Origin: Lentimonas sp002292345
GTDB taxonomy: Bacteria; Verrucomicrobiota; Verrucomicrobiia; Opitutales; Coraliomargaritaceae
Assembly: GCA_964187655.1 (NCBI GenBank)
Contig: CAXLMP010000056.1
Coordinates: 1-64,000, forward strand
Direction: 5' to 3'
DNA length: 64,000 nt
Part shown: one piece after another, positions 47,884 to 58,231 of the stretch
Position numbering within the stretch: the first letter of the stretch is position 1
Layout: each line of letters begins with the position of its first letter
Translations under genes and position numbers: made by a program
The notes under the pieces: model-generated
Database searches by the model: none
The model's input: only the letters and a program-made list of their open reading frames with translations
What the model was told of the DNA's origin: nothing

Positions 47884-49638
47884 TCAACTCTCTACCTCGA
47901 ACGCTTCGAGAATGGATTCAATCGATCGAATTGATTGCGGCGGGAAAAAACTGTTAATCTTATAGATCACTTGTTGGATCAACCCGTCTGGACACGATGC
48001 TCCGCCAGTTAATAGAATGCGCTTTGGATCAGATAATGTGCTGAGAAAAGGCCGGACCACCTCGCTTTCATTGGGGACATTAGTCAAATTGTATGGAAAA
48101 ATATAGTGTCGGATTTCATCCGAAGTTAAAATATTGGCCTCGGATTGAATATAATGGGCATTTTCACCAAAACGCGCCTCACAAACACGGTACAGTTGAA
48201 AGGTGTTTGAGCTGTTTTTTCCCCCCACAACCAGCGCCGCATCGATCGGTTGCTCAACCGCTTTTTGAAGCGCATCTTGATTCACTTGGGTCGCATAACA
48301 AAGTGTATCGCCTTTACCCTTGGACCATAAATGTTCAGCCACCTGCGCTTCACCATAGCACTGCACCATGAACTCCCGCAGAAATTCGATAATAGTAAGC
48401 GTCTCATTGCGAAGTAAGGTGGTTTGATTCACCACCGCTAACTTTTGCAAATCTTGCTCCGGATCAAAGCCTTTCGAGTGCAAGCCCTTAAAAGATTCTT
48501 CAAACAGTCGCTTTTTCTTAACACCTTGTGCCTGAATGACTTCAGTCAAAAGTCTAGCGTGCTCCATATTGCGAATCATTAAAGCCGGACCATGACTGGC
48601 ACTATTCGAGAAAGTAGCCTTCGTTTCTTCATGTTCTGACTTCCCATGAATGATTACCGTGAAACCTTCTCTAGCATAACGGCGTGCCGCTTTCCAAACC
48701 TTCTCAACCAACATGCAAGTGGCGTCATTTTCTCGAATGCTTAGTCCGCGGCGTAATAGACGAACTTTATCTTCATTGGTCGCACCAAATGCAGGAATGA
48801 CAACAATATCATCCGCGGTTAACTGATTCCAAAGCGCATTCGGGTTGTTTGGATCTGAAGTTATACTTCCATCAACACAGAAAGGTAAGCCCTTGTCTGT
48901 CTGTAAGTAACGAATACCGCGTGCCAATAAATCCTCATTCACAAAGGGATTATGAATTAATTCGCTGAGCATAAAAATACGCTTCGTTGGGTTGGTTGCC
49001 ACGGTTTCGTAAGCACGCTCAATCGCGTTTTGAACGCCGAGACAAAATCCGAAATGACTCGGGATGACATAACTCACAGCTCCAAAGTCGATCACTGCCG
49101 GCGCGCCGGCAGTTTTTTCCTTAGTGCGTCGCGCCGCCTTAATCGCACGGCATAGCTCACTTTGATATAATTCTTCTGATTGTTGATCGATATAGACCCC
49201 ACGATTTCGCTCTTTCGCTGTTCGAAACCGATAAATGTACTCGGTTTCGGTTGTATCTAAATTCGGCACTCGAACTAAATCAGGTTCTATTACCTGTAGA
49301 ACTTCAGTAAGGAGTGGCGAAACGTTCAACTGACCATTCTCTGATTCAGCTTGAATCTCATCCAAGCTGTAATAACGCCCATTCTTAATGGCTGCATCAC
49401 TTTGAAGTGCGCAATAAATCAACAATGATTGATCTGCAACCGTCTGCTGACTCAATAAATACGCTTTACCAGCGACACCGGTAACTGCTCCGACACAGTC
49501 TTCCGAAAACTCACACACTTCCCCTGGTCTACATGTATATGTCGGTTCAGCGCGCTGCTCGGCATTAATTTGCACCAATAAACGATTGCGCCGATCAAAT
49601 ACGAGTAAAACTAGAAGTGATTCATCTGGGGCTTTCAT
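47884..49638 (-). CDS. ispH: IspH (LytB), HMBPP reductase, with a 190-residue N-terminal extension
   Basis: 584 aa, much longer than the usual 310-420. The reductase core begins about residue 190. The three [4Fe-4S] Cys are in HFGFCLGV (Cys199), ENDATCMLVEKVWK and GGASCPDGLIQQVI. His in SELIHNPFVNEDL and GGKNSSNTFQLYRV (substrate Asn/Ser) are also present. The enzyme makes IPP/DMAPP in the last MEP-pathway step. The core resembles the plant/cyanobacterial subtype. The N-terminal extension (about 1-180) has its own Cys residues (Cys36, 42, 48) and no domain that could be named; a Nudix-like start is only a guess. Confidence 0.9.
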   Translation of the reverse strand: MKAPDESLLVLLVFDRRNRLLVQINAEQRAEPTYTCRPGEVCEFSEDCVGAVTGVAGKAYLLSQQTVADQSLLIYCALQSDAAIKNGRYYSLDEIQAESENGQLNVSPLLTEVLQVIEPDLVRVPNLDTTETEYIYRFRTAKERNRGVYIDQQSEELYQSELCRAIKAARRTKEKTAGAPAVIDFGAVSYVIPSHFGFCLGVQNAIERAYETVATNPTKRIFMLSELIHNPFVNEDLLARGIRYLQTDKGLPFCVDGSITSDPNNPNALWNQLTADDIVVIPAFGATNEDKVRLLRRGLSIRENDATCMLVEKVWKAARRYAREGFTVIIHGKSEHEETKATFSNSASHGPALMIRNMEHARLLTEVIQAQGVKKKRLFEESFKGLHSKGFDPEQDLQKLAVVNQTTLLRNETLTIIEFLREFMVQCYGEAQVAEHLWSKGKGDTLCYATQVNQDALQKAVEQPIDAALVVGGKNSSNTFQLYRVCEARFGENAHYIQSEANILTSDEIRHYIFPYNLTNVPNESEVVRPFLSTLSDPKRILLTGGASCPDGLIQQVIYKINSFFPPQSIRSIESILEAFEVES

Positions 49639-49661
49639 ACTATTAAGTTGCTTAATATTAA

Positions 49662-50093
49662 CTACTTCCAGTGAAAAACAATTGGTTTCTCGATTTCCTT
49701 ATTTAAGCTGTGGTGCACTGGGCAATTTTTTGCCGCTATTTCAACTTGCCACATTTGATCATCGTTCAACGCTATCGGTAACCAAACCTCGGTTGTTAAT
49801 TTCGCAATACGGCGGGGTAAATCCGCCGACATCTCTTTTTGCACTTCGATTCGCATACCAGTTAAATCCAAACCTAGCGCTTCCATCTGCATCCCAATAA
49901 TTGTCGCAATACAAGAACCTAGAGCTGACGCACATAAATCGGTTGGTGAGAAACTCTCTCCCTTACCATTATTATCGACCGGGGCATCCGTTTTAAACGT
50001 CTTACCTGACAAATCGTGCACTAGCTGACAGCGCAACTCACCTTCATAATTAATTTTTACTTTTACCATTTCCGAAGAACTGTGCGCAAACAC
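49662..50093 (-). CDS. OsmC/Ohr family protein
   Basis: A 143-aa thiol peroxidase-fold protein. The first redox Cys region is DLCASALGSCIATIIGMQME, and the second is AAKNCPVHHSLNKEI. VDNNGKGESFSPTDL is the conserved substrate-pocket segment. Members reduce organic hydroperoxides; this sequence is nearer YhfA/OsmC than Ohr. Because DLCASALGSC has two Cys, the exact reactive residue is uncertain. It lies 23 nt upstream of ispH on the same strand and may share its transcript. Confidence 0.87.
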   Translation of the reverse strand: MFAHSSSEMVKVKINYEGELRCQLVHDLSGKTFKTDAPVDNNGKGESFSPTDLCASALGSCIATIIGMQMEALGLDLTGMRIEVQKEMSADLPRRIAKLTTEVWLPIALNDDQMWQVEIAAKNCPVHHSLNKEIEKPIVFHWK

Positions 50094-50209
50094 CTCGTTC
50101 AGGTCAACTTTACGTAGCGAACCAGTGAAATGTATTCTGCGATTGCACAGAGTGTCATCCGTTCTAACCTATAGTTCTTTTAAAAACGGTCAGCAGCCCA
50201 TACTTCATT

Positions 50210-50578
50210 ATGTTTCAGGTCAATTTTAGCGAACAAAGCATGCACGAGCTTAACCAGCTCGATACACGCTCACAGATGCTCCTCATCGAGGTCGTCAGTG
50301 GTTTAACACAGGCACAACTGGACCATCCAAATGATGAGCTCGGGCGCTTTAATCGAAACGGTAAAACCTATTATCGAGTTCGGGCCGGCGAATTCCGTAT
50401 CTATTTCGAGCAGGATAAAGATGGTTTATTTGCCCACTACATTCTTCATAAAAATACTCTTTCGGATTTCATTTTTAGGTTCAAAATGCCAGTATCTGAA
50501 GAGTTTCTAGTCGAACAGCACGATTCTTTTTGGAAGTATCTGGAGTCGATTCGCCATAAGGATGAGGGCTCCAAATAA
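50210..50578 (+). CDS. RelE/ParE-like fold protein without an antitoxin partner
   Basis: 122 aa. The core FNRNGKTYYRVRAGEFRIYFE matches the central beta sheet of the RelE/ParE toxin superfamily (YRvRvGdyRIvy type). An N-terminal helix (EQSMHELNQLDTRSQMLL) precedes it. The C-terminal 45 residues are longer than in classic toxins (85-100 aa). No small antitoxin gene is next to it: upstream is osmC (divergent), and downstream pssA starts 14 nt later on the same strand. It may be a housekeeping relative rather than a toxin. Confidence 0.65.
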   Translation: MFQVNFSEQSMHELNQLDTRSQMLLIEVVSGLTQAQLDHPNDELGRFNRNGKTYYRVRAGEFRIYFEQDKDGLFAHYILHKNTLSDFIFRFKMPVSEEFLVEQHDSFWKYLESIRHKDEGSK

Positions 50579-50592
50579 ACCATCGTTACCCA

Positions 50593-51462
50593 ATGAAAGA
50601 TCCTGAAAAGCCACTCGCTCATCAGTACGCTGACTCTGGAGAGGCAAGCCATATCTACCTACTGCCCAACAGCTTAACGGCTGGAAATCTTTTTTTTGGA
50701 TTTTTAGCAATTATGCGCTGCATTGAGGCTAATTATGCAACAGATCCAGCGATCATTAATGGTCATTTTACCCAAGCGGTGTGGTTTATCTTCTTCGGTG
50801 TGGTTTGTGATGCGTTTGATGGCCGTGTCGCGCGCATGGGGGGTCGCGAATCGTTATTTGGTATAGAGTTCGATTCCATTGCTGATGTTATTTCGTTTGG
50901 AGTCGCACCAGCGATGATGATGATCTTTTTGATTCTAAAACCAACAGAGCAATACGACGGTGTCTTACCTGTTAGCCAATTAATTGGGTTTATTTATCTA
51001 CTTTGTGCTGCCGTGCGCCTGGCTCGGTTCAATGTTTTAACTCATCCGATGCTTACGCCATCAGAACGCTTAAAGGGCACCAAAGACTTTATTGGGTTAC
51101 CCGTTCCAGCTGCTGCTGCAATGGTAGCCTCGTTGGTTTTGGTCTACACAAGTTTCGAAAGGTCTGGCTATGAAATGCATGGTTTTGAACTGCTAATGCC
51201 GCCCCTGATGCTCGCTGTCGCCTTTTTAATGATAAGCAACATTCCGTATCCAAGCTTCAAGGAAATCGATTGGCAGACTAGCACGCGCTTACAGACCTTT
51301 ATTTTATTTATCTTTTGCTTAGGTATAGCCTTCGTTTTTAAAGAGCTCTTCTTTGCATGTTTTTTCTTCGTTTACATCGTCTTTGGCCCAATTAGATACT
51401 TATTCCGTTTTTACAGGACAAAGAAAAACCTAGAGGAGATAAAATCACCCTCTGGTGAATAA
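50593..51462 (+). CDS. pssA: CDP-diacylglycerol--serine O-phosphatidyltransferase
   Basis: A 289-aa integral membrane enzyme making phosphatidylserine, the precursor of phosphatidylethanolamine. The CDP-alcohol transferase signature is complete: DAFDGRVARMGGRESLFGIE then FDSIADVISFG (DGxxAR-x8-GxxxDxxxD). Eight or so membrane segments surround it, beginning LLPNSLTAGNLFFGFLA. It is downstream of the RelE-like gene and upstream of an AT-rich gap before dnaN. Confidence 0.93.
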   Translation: MKDPEKPLAHQYADSGEASHIYLLPNSLTAGNLFFGFLAIMRCIEANYATDPAIINGHFTQAVWFIFFGVVCDAFDGRVARMGGRESLFGIEFDSIADVISFGVAPAMMMIFLILKPTEQYDGVLPVSQLIGFIYLLCAAVRLARFNVLTHPMLTPSERLKGTKDFIGLPVPAAAAMVASLVLVYTSFERSGYEMHGFELLMPPLMLAVAFLMISNIPYPSFKEIDWQTSTRLQTFILFIFCLGIAFVFKELFFACFFFVYIVFGPIRYLFRFYRTKKNLEEIKSPSGE

Positions 51463-51704
51463 CTCGTTAATTACTGTGAAATAAGCGTGGAATACAAATA
51501 AAACCAACTATTCATTCACCTTTATACCGAAGGTTTCACTTTTATATTAACAGCAAAAATAACCTCTAAAGGCTTACTTAATAAATACTTGTTGAGTTAT
51601 TACAGCTCATCCACACACATATTAAGAAGAAGAGATTTATATATTAAAAAAGAGACTAGTATATAAGCATTGCCAGTAACTCTAAAATCCCAAAAATTTA
51701 TACC
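51463..51704. other. AT-rich gap upstream of dnaN, candidate replication-origin region
   Basis: 242 nt, visibly richer in A/T than the surroundings, with long A/T runs (for example ATTTATATATTAAAAAAG). It contains one near-match to a DnaA box, TCATCCACA at 51607-51615 (one mismatch to TTATCCACA). A single imperfect box is far fewer than a normal oriC has, so the call rests mainly on its position next to dnaN and at the strand-bias switch. The promoter for dnaN should also be here. Confidence 0.3.
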
Positions 51705-52832
51705 ATGAAGTTCAAGATCAATCAGGATCATTTTAGCAACGGCCTCCAACAGGTTCTCAATGTTGTCGGTGCGCGTGCCACGATGCCCATTCTCAGCAAT
51801 GTGCTGATCGAAGCAGAGGAGGGGCATATTTCGTTAACCACGACTAACCTCGATCTCGGGATTCGCTGCCGAATTAAAGCAGACGTTTCTGAGCCGGGCG
51901 GCCTCACGTTACCAGTGCGTAAATTGGCGACCATTATTCGTGAATTACCTCAAAACGAAATTTTCATCGAAACCAGCGATAACAACCAAGCGAAGATCAC
52001 TTCCGGTGGTTCGAACTTTAAAATAATGGGTATTAGCACGGAGGAATTTCCACCATTACCATCATTTGAAAACCGACACGTCTTCGAGCTATCTCAGTCT
52101 GAAATCGTAAGCATGCTTAAAAGTGTTTCTTATGGTCAATCCAGCGATGAGAATCGTTACATCTTAAACGGTGTATATTTTAATTTTGCGGACGAAAAAC
52201 TAACTCTCGTCGCAACAGACGGGCGACGTCTCGCGTTAACCGCTCTGGACACTGAAATAAGCGAAGACAATGTCGGCAGCCTTATTCTTCCAGCCAAAAC
52301 AGTCGCTGAGCTTGAGCGCTTAATGGGTAAAGGAGATAAGGTTAAAATTGCTTTCAACGACCGTCAGGCGGCATTTGAAATTAGCATCGAAGACTCTAGT
52401 GATACTGGCTTGGTTGATCATCTTTATCTTGTTTCGAAAATTGTTGAGGGTAATTATCCAAACTACCGACAAGTTATTCCGAAAGAGACAGAGCACCGCG
52501 TTAAAATCGAACGTGAACTTATGTTAGAGTGTGTGCACCGTGCGGCCCTCGTCACATCTGACAAGAGCAATTCCGTGAAGCTCAAGGTCAGTAAAAACCT
52601 TCTTGAAATTTCAGGTTCAAGCACCGAATACGGGGAATCGCATGAATCAATGGCGATCGCTTACGATGGCCCAGAAGTGCAGGTCGCATTTAACCCCCAG
52701 TTCCTTATCGAACCATTGAAGGCGTTGACGAAGGATGAAGTGTTTTTCGAATTCAAAGATGAGCTCAGCCCTGGTCTCTTTAAGACACTCGATAACTTTA
52801 TCTGTGTGGTTATGCCCTTGCGCTTAAATTAA
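51705..52832 (+). CDS. dnaN: DNA polymerase III beta subunit (sliding clamp)
   Basis: 375 aa (norm 365-380), three clamp domains. The N-terminus is MKFKINQDHFSNGLQQVLNV and GARATMPILSNVLIEA. LTLVATDGRRLALT is in domain 2, and the C-terminus ends FICVVMPLRLN, the usual peptide-binding edge (VMPMRL). It forms the processivity ring for replication. dnaA is not next to it in this window, which differs from the classic dnaA-dnaN pair. A clear terminator follows the stop codon by about 40 nt. Confidence 0.97.
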   Translation: MKFKINQDHFSNGLQQVLNVVGARATMPILSNVLIEAEEGHISLTTTNLDLGIRCRIKADVSEPGGLTLPVRKLATIIRELPQNEIFIETSDNNQAKITSGGSNFKIMGISTEEFPPLPSFENRHVFELSQSEIVSMLKSVSYGQSSDENRYILNGVYFNFADEKLTLVATDGRRLALTALDTEISEDNVGSLILPAKTVAELERLMGKGDKVKIAFNDRQAAFEISIEDSSDTGLVDHLYLVSKIVEGNYPNYRQVIPKETEHRVKIERELMLECVHRAALVTSDKSNSVKLKVSKNLLEISGSSTEYGESHESMAIAYDGPEVQVAFNPQFLIEPLKALTKDEVFFEFKDELSPGLFKTLDNFICVVMPLRLN

Positions 52833-52873
52833 TTCTAAGACCAACAGGCCCGCGCTGTTATATCATTTATCGC

Positions 52874-52907
52874 CGAGCGAGTGAGCTATTGTCTCCCTCG
52901 CTCGTTT
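52874..52907 (+). terminator. intrinsic terminator of dnaN
   Basis: A 12-bp stem with one mismatch (CGAGCGAGTGAG/CTCCCTCGCTCG) and a 7-nt loop, then TTTGCGTTT. It starts 42 nt after the dnaN stop codon. It has a GC-rich stem and a short T-run, the standard layout. Confidence 0.8.
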
Positions 52908-52999
52908 GCGTTTATAATGCCGATAAAGATGAAAATGGAACAAGCGCTGACATCTAGCATCAAATAAATACAAACGGATCTATTTTTATTAAATTTAAC

Positions 53000-53890
53000 A
53001 TGTTTGGTTTCACTCAATCAACCCTTCAGGTTATCCTCTTCGGAATCGCTGCTGTCGCAGTTTTATTGTCTCACGTCGGACTTCGTAAGGGGATTCCAAC
53101 CTTCACTATTATGGGGCGCTGGTTGCGGTGGATACTGTTTGCAGGTTTATTTTCGTATTTTCTCAAAACAATGGAGATATCTTTGCGGCCGGATTGGGTG
53201 CATTTTATTACCGGAATTACACTCTGGTTCGTATTGGAAACAGGCTATTATTGGATCGCGATTAAAGCACTAAGCCGAAGCGATATGCCTTTATTCCCTA
53301 GTTTTAAACTCAATAACGATGGCGATGAATGGCCAGCGGATCCGTTATTAATCGAAGTCAGACAATGGCTTCGGAATGTTGAATTTAACCGCCTCAGTGC
53401 ATTGAAAGCAGAGCTTTTTGAAGAGACTTTTTTACGTGCGTCGATTTATGAAAGTTCTGACAAACTAACACGGCTACAAATATTGTTCATCCCAAAACGT
53501 AAGGGTGGGGCGACTGCCTGCTATACCTTAAGCACGAACGGTGAAAACGGCCGCAGGCTCGTTACAGATAATTTATTTCTACCTTTTGGTGGTTATTATC
53601 CGGAAGCTTGGGACATTGTGCGCAAGCCATTAATCGGTTCTCTAAAACGATTACTTAAATTGCACCGACTGCGCGTAATAAAGAGCAACCTAAAACCAAT
53701 TCCCTTCGAAGATACACCGCTCGAGGAGTTAAATGATCAACAGCGGATCCTAGAACGCTTCAACCTTGAAAATGGTTTTTTAAACCCCCGCCAATTCCAA
53801 GCAGAGGTAGGAAAAATATCGTATGATGGCCGCTATCGTCTATGGAAAGAGATGTGGTTGCTCGCTTACCTAGGCAGGTCAGTTACTTAA
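53000..53890 (+). CDS. unknown membrane protein with large soluble domain
   Basis: 296 aa. Two or three membrane helices lie in the first 95 residues (about 7-24, 42-58, 68-92). A 200-residue soluble domain follows, with mixed alpha/beta character and conserved-looking blocks such as EVRQWLRNVEFNRLSALKAE and FNLENGFLNPRQFQ. No family was recognised. The gene lies between dnaN and a DUF6172-like gene on the same strand. Base composition is AT-richer than genes at either end of the window, like its neighbours from 48 to 54 kb. Confidence 0.7.
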   Translation: MFGFTQSTLQVILFGIAAVAVLLSHVGLRKGIPTFTIMGRWLRWILFAGLFSYFLKTMEISLRPDWVHFITGITLWFVLETGYYWIAIKALSRSDMPLFPSFKLNNDGDEWPADPLLIEVRQWLRNVEFNRLSALKAELFEETFLRASIYESSDKLTRLQILFIPKRKGGATACYTLSTNGENGRRLVTDNLFLPFGGYYPEAWDIVRKPLIGSLKRLLKLHRLRVIKSNLKPIPFEDTPLEELNDQQRILERFNLENGFLNPRQFQAEVGKISYDGRYRLWKEMWLLAYLGRSVT

Positions 53891-53985
53891 TTTAATTAAG
53901 TGTAAAAATCCCGACTATTTTATAATTCAATAGATGGTTGCTGAATAAAAAGGACAAGGCACAAAGGAGCCTAAAAATTAACGTC

Positions 53986-54294
53986 ATGAAGAAGACATTT
54001 TCGATAAACGATCGTAAAAAAACGCCCGCCCGCGTGATTGAAGCAATTAAATCAGAGCTGCGGAAATATGTGAAACGTGAGCGTAAAAAGAAATTACCCG
54101 AAGGTGTGGATTTTTGGGATTTCGATTGCAAGGTTGGTGAATCTGCGGAAAAGGCGCTACCACTGCATGTGGCCGAAATTAATCAAGCACTCGATCATGC
54201 GCAGGCCGATGACTGGCAATCAGTGTATTTCGAGATCCTCGTAAAACCAGGCATACGAACGCATAAAGCCAAAACATCCACCAGCGAGTTGTAA
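53986..54294 (+). CDS. DUF6172-like small basic protein
   Basis: 102 aa. The N-terminus MKKTFSINDRKKTPARVIEA, the very basic helix ELRKYVKRERKKKLPEGV and the following DFWDFDCKVG match my memory of the DUF6172 family, which has no known function. The basic helix suggests nucleic-acid binding, but this is inference. The ATG at 53986 was chosen; a TTG at 53938 would add 16 residues. It is convergent with gnd across a shared terminator region. Confidence 0.7.
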   Translation: MKKTFSINDRKKTPARVIEAIKSELRKYVKRERKKKLPEGVDFWDFDCKVGESAEKALPLHVAEINQALDHAQADDWQSVYFEILVKPGIRTHKAKTSTSEL

Positions 54295-54305
54295 TCAACA
54301 AAGAC

Positions 54306-54333
54306 AAAAAAGCCCCCTACAACTAGGAGGCCT
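54306..54333 (-). terminator. intrinsic terminator of gnd
   Basis: On the minus strand GCCTCCT-AGTTGT-AGGGGGC forms a 7-bp stem (one G-T pair) followed by TTTTTT. It lies about 25 nt past the gnd stop and just after the convergent DUF6172-like gene. It may work on both strands. Confidence 0.8.
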
Positions 54334-54358
54334 TAATTTGATAAAAGTTGCTAGGCTT

Positions 54359-55864
<1,506 letters not shown>

Positions 55865-56072
55865 AATTATTTGTGGGTTTAAAGATAGGCAGGAAATTTA
55901 CTCGGCGCGGTGAGGCAAGGCTAGAGTCCAATCTATTCTTGAATAATAGTCATGTCAGTAATGGGGCGAATAGAAACAACCACAGTATTAAAAACCGAGG
56001 TATGCTAATCTTGTGTGCGCGTTACTGTCGACCGCGCTTAGTATAGTAAAATACAAGTGGGTTTTCCGGTAC

Positions 56073-56531
56073 TTAAAGGCCGAGCGCGAGCAGTCCGCCA
56101 ATGAATCCCGCGACGGCGCCAAAGATAACATGGCCGACCAAGTGGAGTAGTCCTTGTTCTAGGGTGGCTTTACGATAAGCCTCGATGGGGTGGCGCTCGC
56201 TAGCAATGAACATTAGGCAGTAGCTCATGACGAGTCCGTGAAAAAATCCAAATCCGAGGCCCAGAAAGATCGCAGACGGAAAGCTCAGTGAGTTCATTGC
56301 GTTCATTAGAAGGAAATACAGCACCCCAAATACAATGCCAGCGATACTGTGAATAAGCGTGCCGAGAATGGCCGCCCGCTCGACTGTGCCAGTAAAAAAA
56401 CTACCGAGCGCTATAACCATATCGACTCGCTTACTGTAAGCATGACTAACAGTGCGCATGAACAAATTCATAGCAAAAGAGCCAATCAAACCGCAGATGG
56501 CTCCTAAAATAACTAAAGTCAAATAACTCAT
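56073..56531 (-). CDS. unknown four-helix membrane protein
   Basis: 152 aa with hydrophobic segments at about 3-25, 53-80, 86-110 and 125-150. The loops hold His and Glu residues (HSIAGIVFG, HGLVMSYC, HLVGHVIFGAVAG) that line one face, possibly for metal or substrate contact. Gly-rich helix packing is evident. No family was recognised. It stands alone between gnd and prfA, with gaps over 200 nt on both sides. Confidence 0.65.
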   Translation of the reverse strand: MSYLTLVILGAICGLIGSFAMNLFMRTVSHAYSKRVDMVIALGSFFTGTVERAAILGTLIHSIAGIVFGVLYFLLMNAMNSLSFPSAIFLGLGFGFFHGLVMSYCLMFIASERHPIEAYRKATLEQGLLHLVGHVIFGAVAGFIGGLLALGL

Positions 56532-56866
56532 AATGTTTTAATATATTACTTTAGCACAGTTTATCGATGGGTAAAGTAGGTGAAAATTAAAAATCATTCA
56601 ACCCTTTGATCACTGGTTAATTTAAACTTTAAATACGATGCCTCGCATACTCGAGCCTTTTTACGTAATTCGCGTTAGACCTGGGCAGTATAGTCGAGGT
56701 TAATGCCTGCCACTACTTGCCTGCTCTTACTGAGAAATGCCGAGTAGAGTTGGAGGGTGATTAGGTGAGATTTAATATCTCGCCAGCCCTCCGTGGTTGA
56801 CCTTGAGGGGACTTTCGCGAATTGATTGGTACACCTGCAACATTTTGTGGGTTTACATACAATAAT
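56532..56866. other. 335-nt gap upstream of prfA with a nested hairpin
   Basis: No gene was found. At 56752-56792 an outer stem GGAGGG/CCCTCC encloses a second stem GGTGAGAT/ATCTCGCC (one G-T pair) with loop TTAAT. The two stems together form a 41-nt structure about 75 nt before the prfA start codon. It could be a leader hairpin of prfA or a dispersed element. The rest of the gap is AT-rich and holds nothing recognisable. Confidence 0.5.
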
Positions 56867-57958
56867 ATGGCAAAAATTCCCGATATCGCCCCATTCCGTG
56901 CCAAGCTTGACTCCTTGGACGCTCAAATTGCTGAGCCCAACTTCTATTCTGACCAACGGCGTGCGGCGGAAGTGGGCCGAGAGCATCAACGTGTCAGTAG
57001 TTTGATCGAAAAGTTCGAAGCCTTCAATTCGGCTCATAAGGCGATCGCAGAAAATGAGGCGATGATTGCGGATAAGGAGACCGACGAAGAAATTCGCGAA
57101 ATGGCGCAAGAAGAACTAGTCGAGCTTCGAGCTCAGATTGAGACCTTAGAAAACGATGTGTTGCGCGCGATGATTCCGCCGGATCCGACTGACAGTCGTA
57201 ACTCGGTGATGGAAATCCGTGGCGGCGCGGGTGGTGATGAAGCTAATATTTTCGCCGGGGATCTATTCCGGATGTATAGCCGTTATGCCGAGCGGCGTGG
57301 CTGGAAGGTGGATGTGATGAGTACCAGTTTGGCCGATACCGGTGGCTATCGTGAAATTATCTTCAATATGACCGGCGAAGATGCCTATAAATATTTGAAA
57401 TTTGAAAGTGGCGTGCACCGTGTGCAGCGTGTGCCTGTGACCGAGACGCAAGGGCGCATTCATACTTCGACTGCCACGGTGGCCGTGTTACCTGAAGCTG
57501 AGGAAGTCGACATCGAGATTCGCACCCAAGATTTGGACATCGCGACGATGCGCGCTTCGGGAGCAGGTGGTCAGCACGTTAATACCACTGACTCTGCGGT
57601 GATGATGACGCACATCCCAACTGGAGTGACGGTATATTGCGCCGACGAACGTTCGCAGATCAAGAATCGTGCGAAGGCGTTAACCGTCATGCGCTCGCGC
57701 TTACTAAAGGCGAAAGAGGACGAGGAACATGCGAAATATGCCGCGGAGCGCAAGGGCCAGATTGGCACCGGCGACCGATCCGAGCGCATTCGCACTTATA
57801 ACTATCCGCAAGGCCGTCTCACCGACCATCGCATTGGTCTAAGTCTTTCTTTACCGTCGGTGATCGATGGAGACCTTGAGGGCCTGATTGATGGTCTACA
57901 GGATTTCGACTACGATGCCCGTATTCAGAATCTATTGAAGAAGCAGGTAGAGGTGTAA
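56867..57958 (+). CDS. prfA: peptide chain release factor 1
   Basis: 363 aa (norm 355-365). The GGQ motif that enters the peptidyl-transferase centre is in RASGAGGQHVNTTDSAV. The stop-codon-reading PxT motif is VPVTETQGRIHTS, which marks RF1 rather than RF2. GTGDRSERIRTYNYPQGRLT is also conserved. The ATG at 56867 gives a normal N-terminus; 15 extra residues are possible from 56822. It terminates translation at UAA and UAG. prmC, which methylates the GGQ Gln, follows. Confidence 0.97.
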   Translation: MAKIPDIAPFRAKLDSLDAQIAEPNFYSDQRRAAEVGREHQRVSSLIEKFEAFNSAHKAIAENEAMIADKETDEEIREMAQEELVELRAQIETLENDVLRAMIPPDPTDSRNSVMEIRGGAGGDEANIFAGDLFRMYSRYAERRGWKVDVMSTSLADTGGYREIIFNMTGEDAYKYLKFESGVHRVQRVPVTETQGRIHTSTATVAVLPEAEEVDIEIRTQDLDIATMRASGAGGQHVNTTDSAVMMTHIPTGVTVYCADERSQIKNRAKALTVMRSRLLKAKEDEEHAKYAAERKGQIGTGDRSERIRTYNYPQGRLTDHRIGLSLSLPSVIDGDLEGLIDGLQDFDYDARIQNLLKKQVEV

Positions 57959-57963
57959 GAGAG

Positions 57964-58054
57964 CTGAAACCTGAGGGCTGAAACTGGAGACTTGAAACCT
58001 GAGACTTGAGATTTAAGAGCTGAGACTTGAAACTTGAGACCTGAGACCTGAAAG
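57964..58054. repeat. degenerate 7-nt tandem array (CTGARAC type)
   Basis: Thirteen consecutive 7-nt units can be laid out without gaps: CTGAAAC, CTGAGGG, CTGAAAC, TGGAGAC, TTGAAAC, CTGAGAC and so on, consensus (C/T)TGA(A/G)AC. The array begins six nt after the prfA stop codon. Translation of the other strand would give an artefactual FQVSxLK-like peptide. A shorter array of the same unit lies at 59937-59985. Confidence 0.85.
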
Positions 58055-58231
58055 TGAAGAAAATGACTTCGAAACATTTTTTCTGTAATATGCGAAATCG
58101 TTTGTTTGTGGCGTCGTTGCTTGCAACTGGTTGGATTAAGCCAATTACCTAAGAAACCATTGCACCCGTGGGCATAATAACAAGTAACGACGCCACAGTT
58201 TAATGTAAGCATACTTTTCTAAAAACGTATT

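Noticed and set aside
57925..58212. Open frame on the minus strand giving FQVSxLK-like repeats
   Set aside because: It is only the translation of the 7-nt DNA array; there is no other sign of coding.
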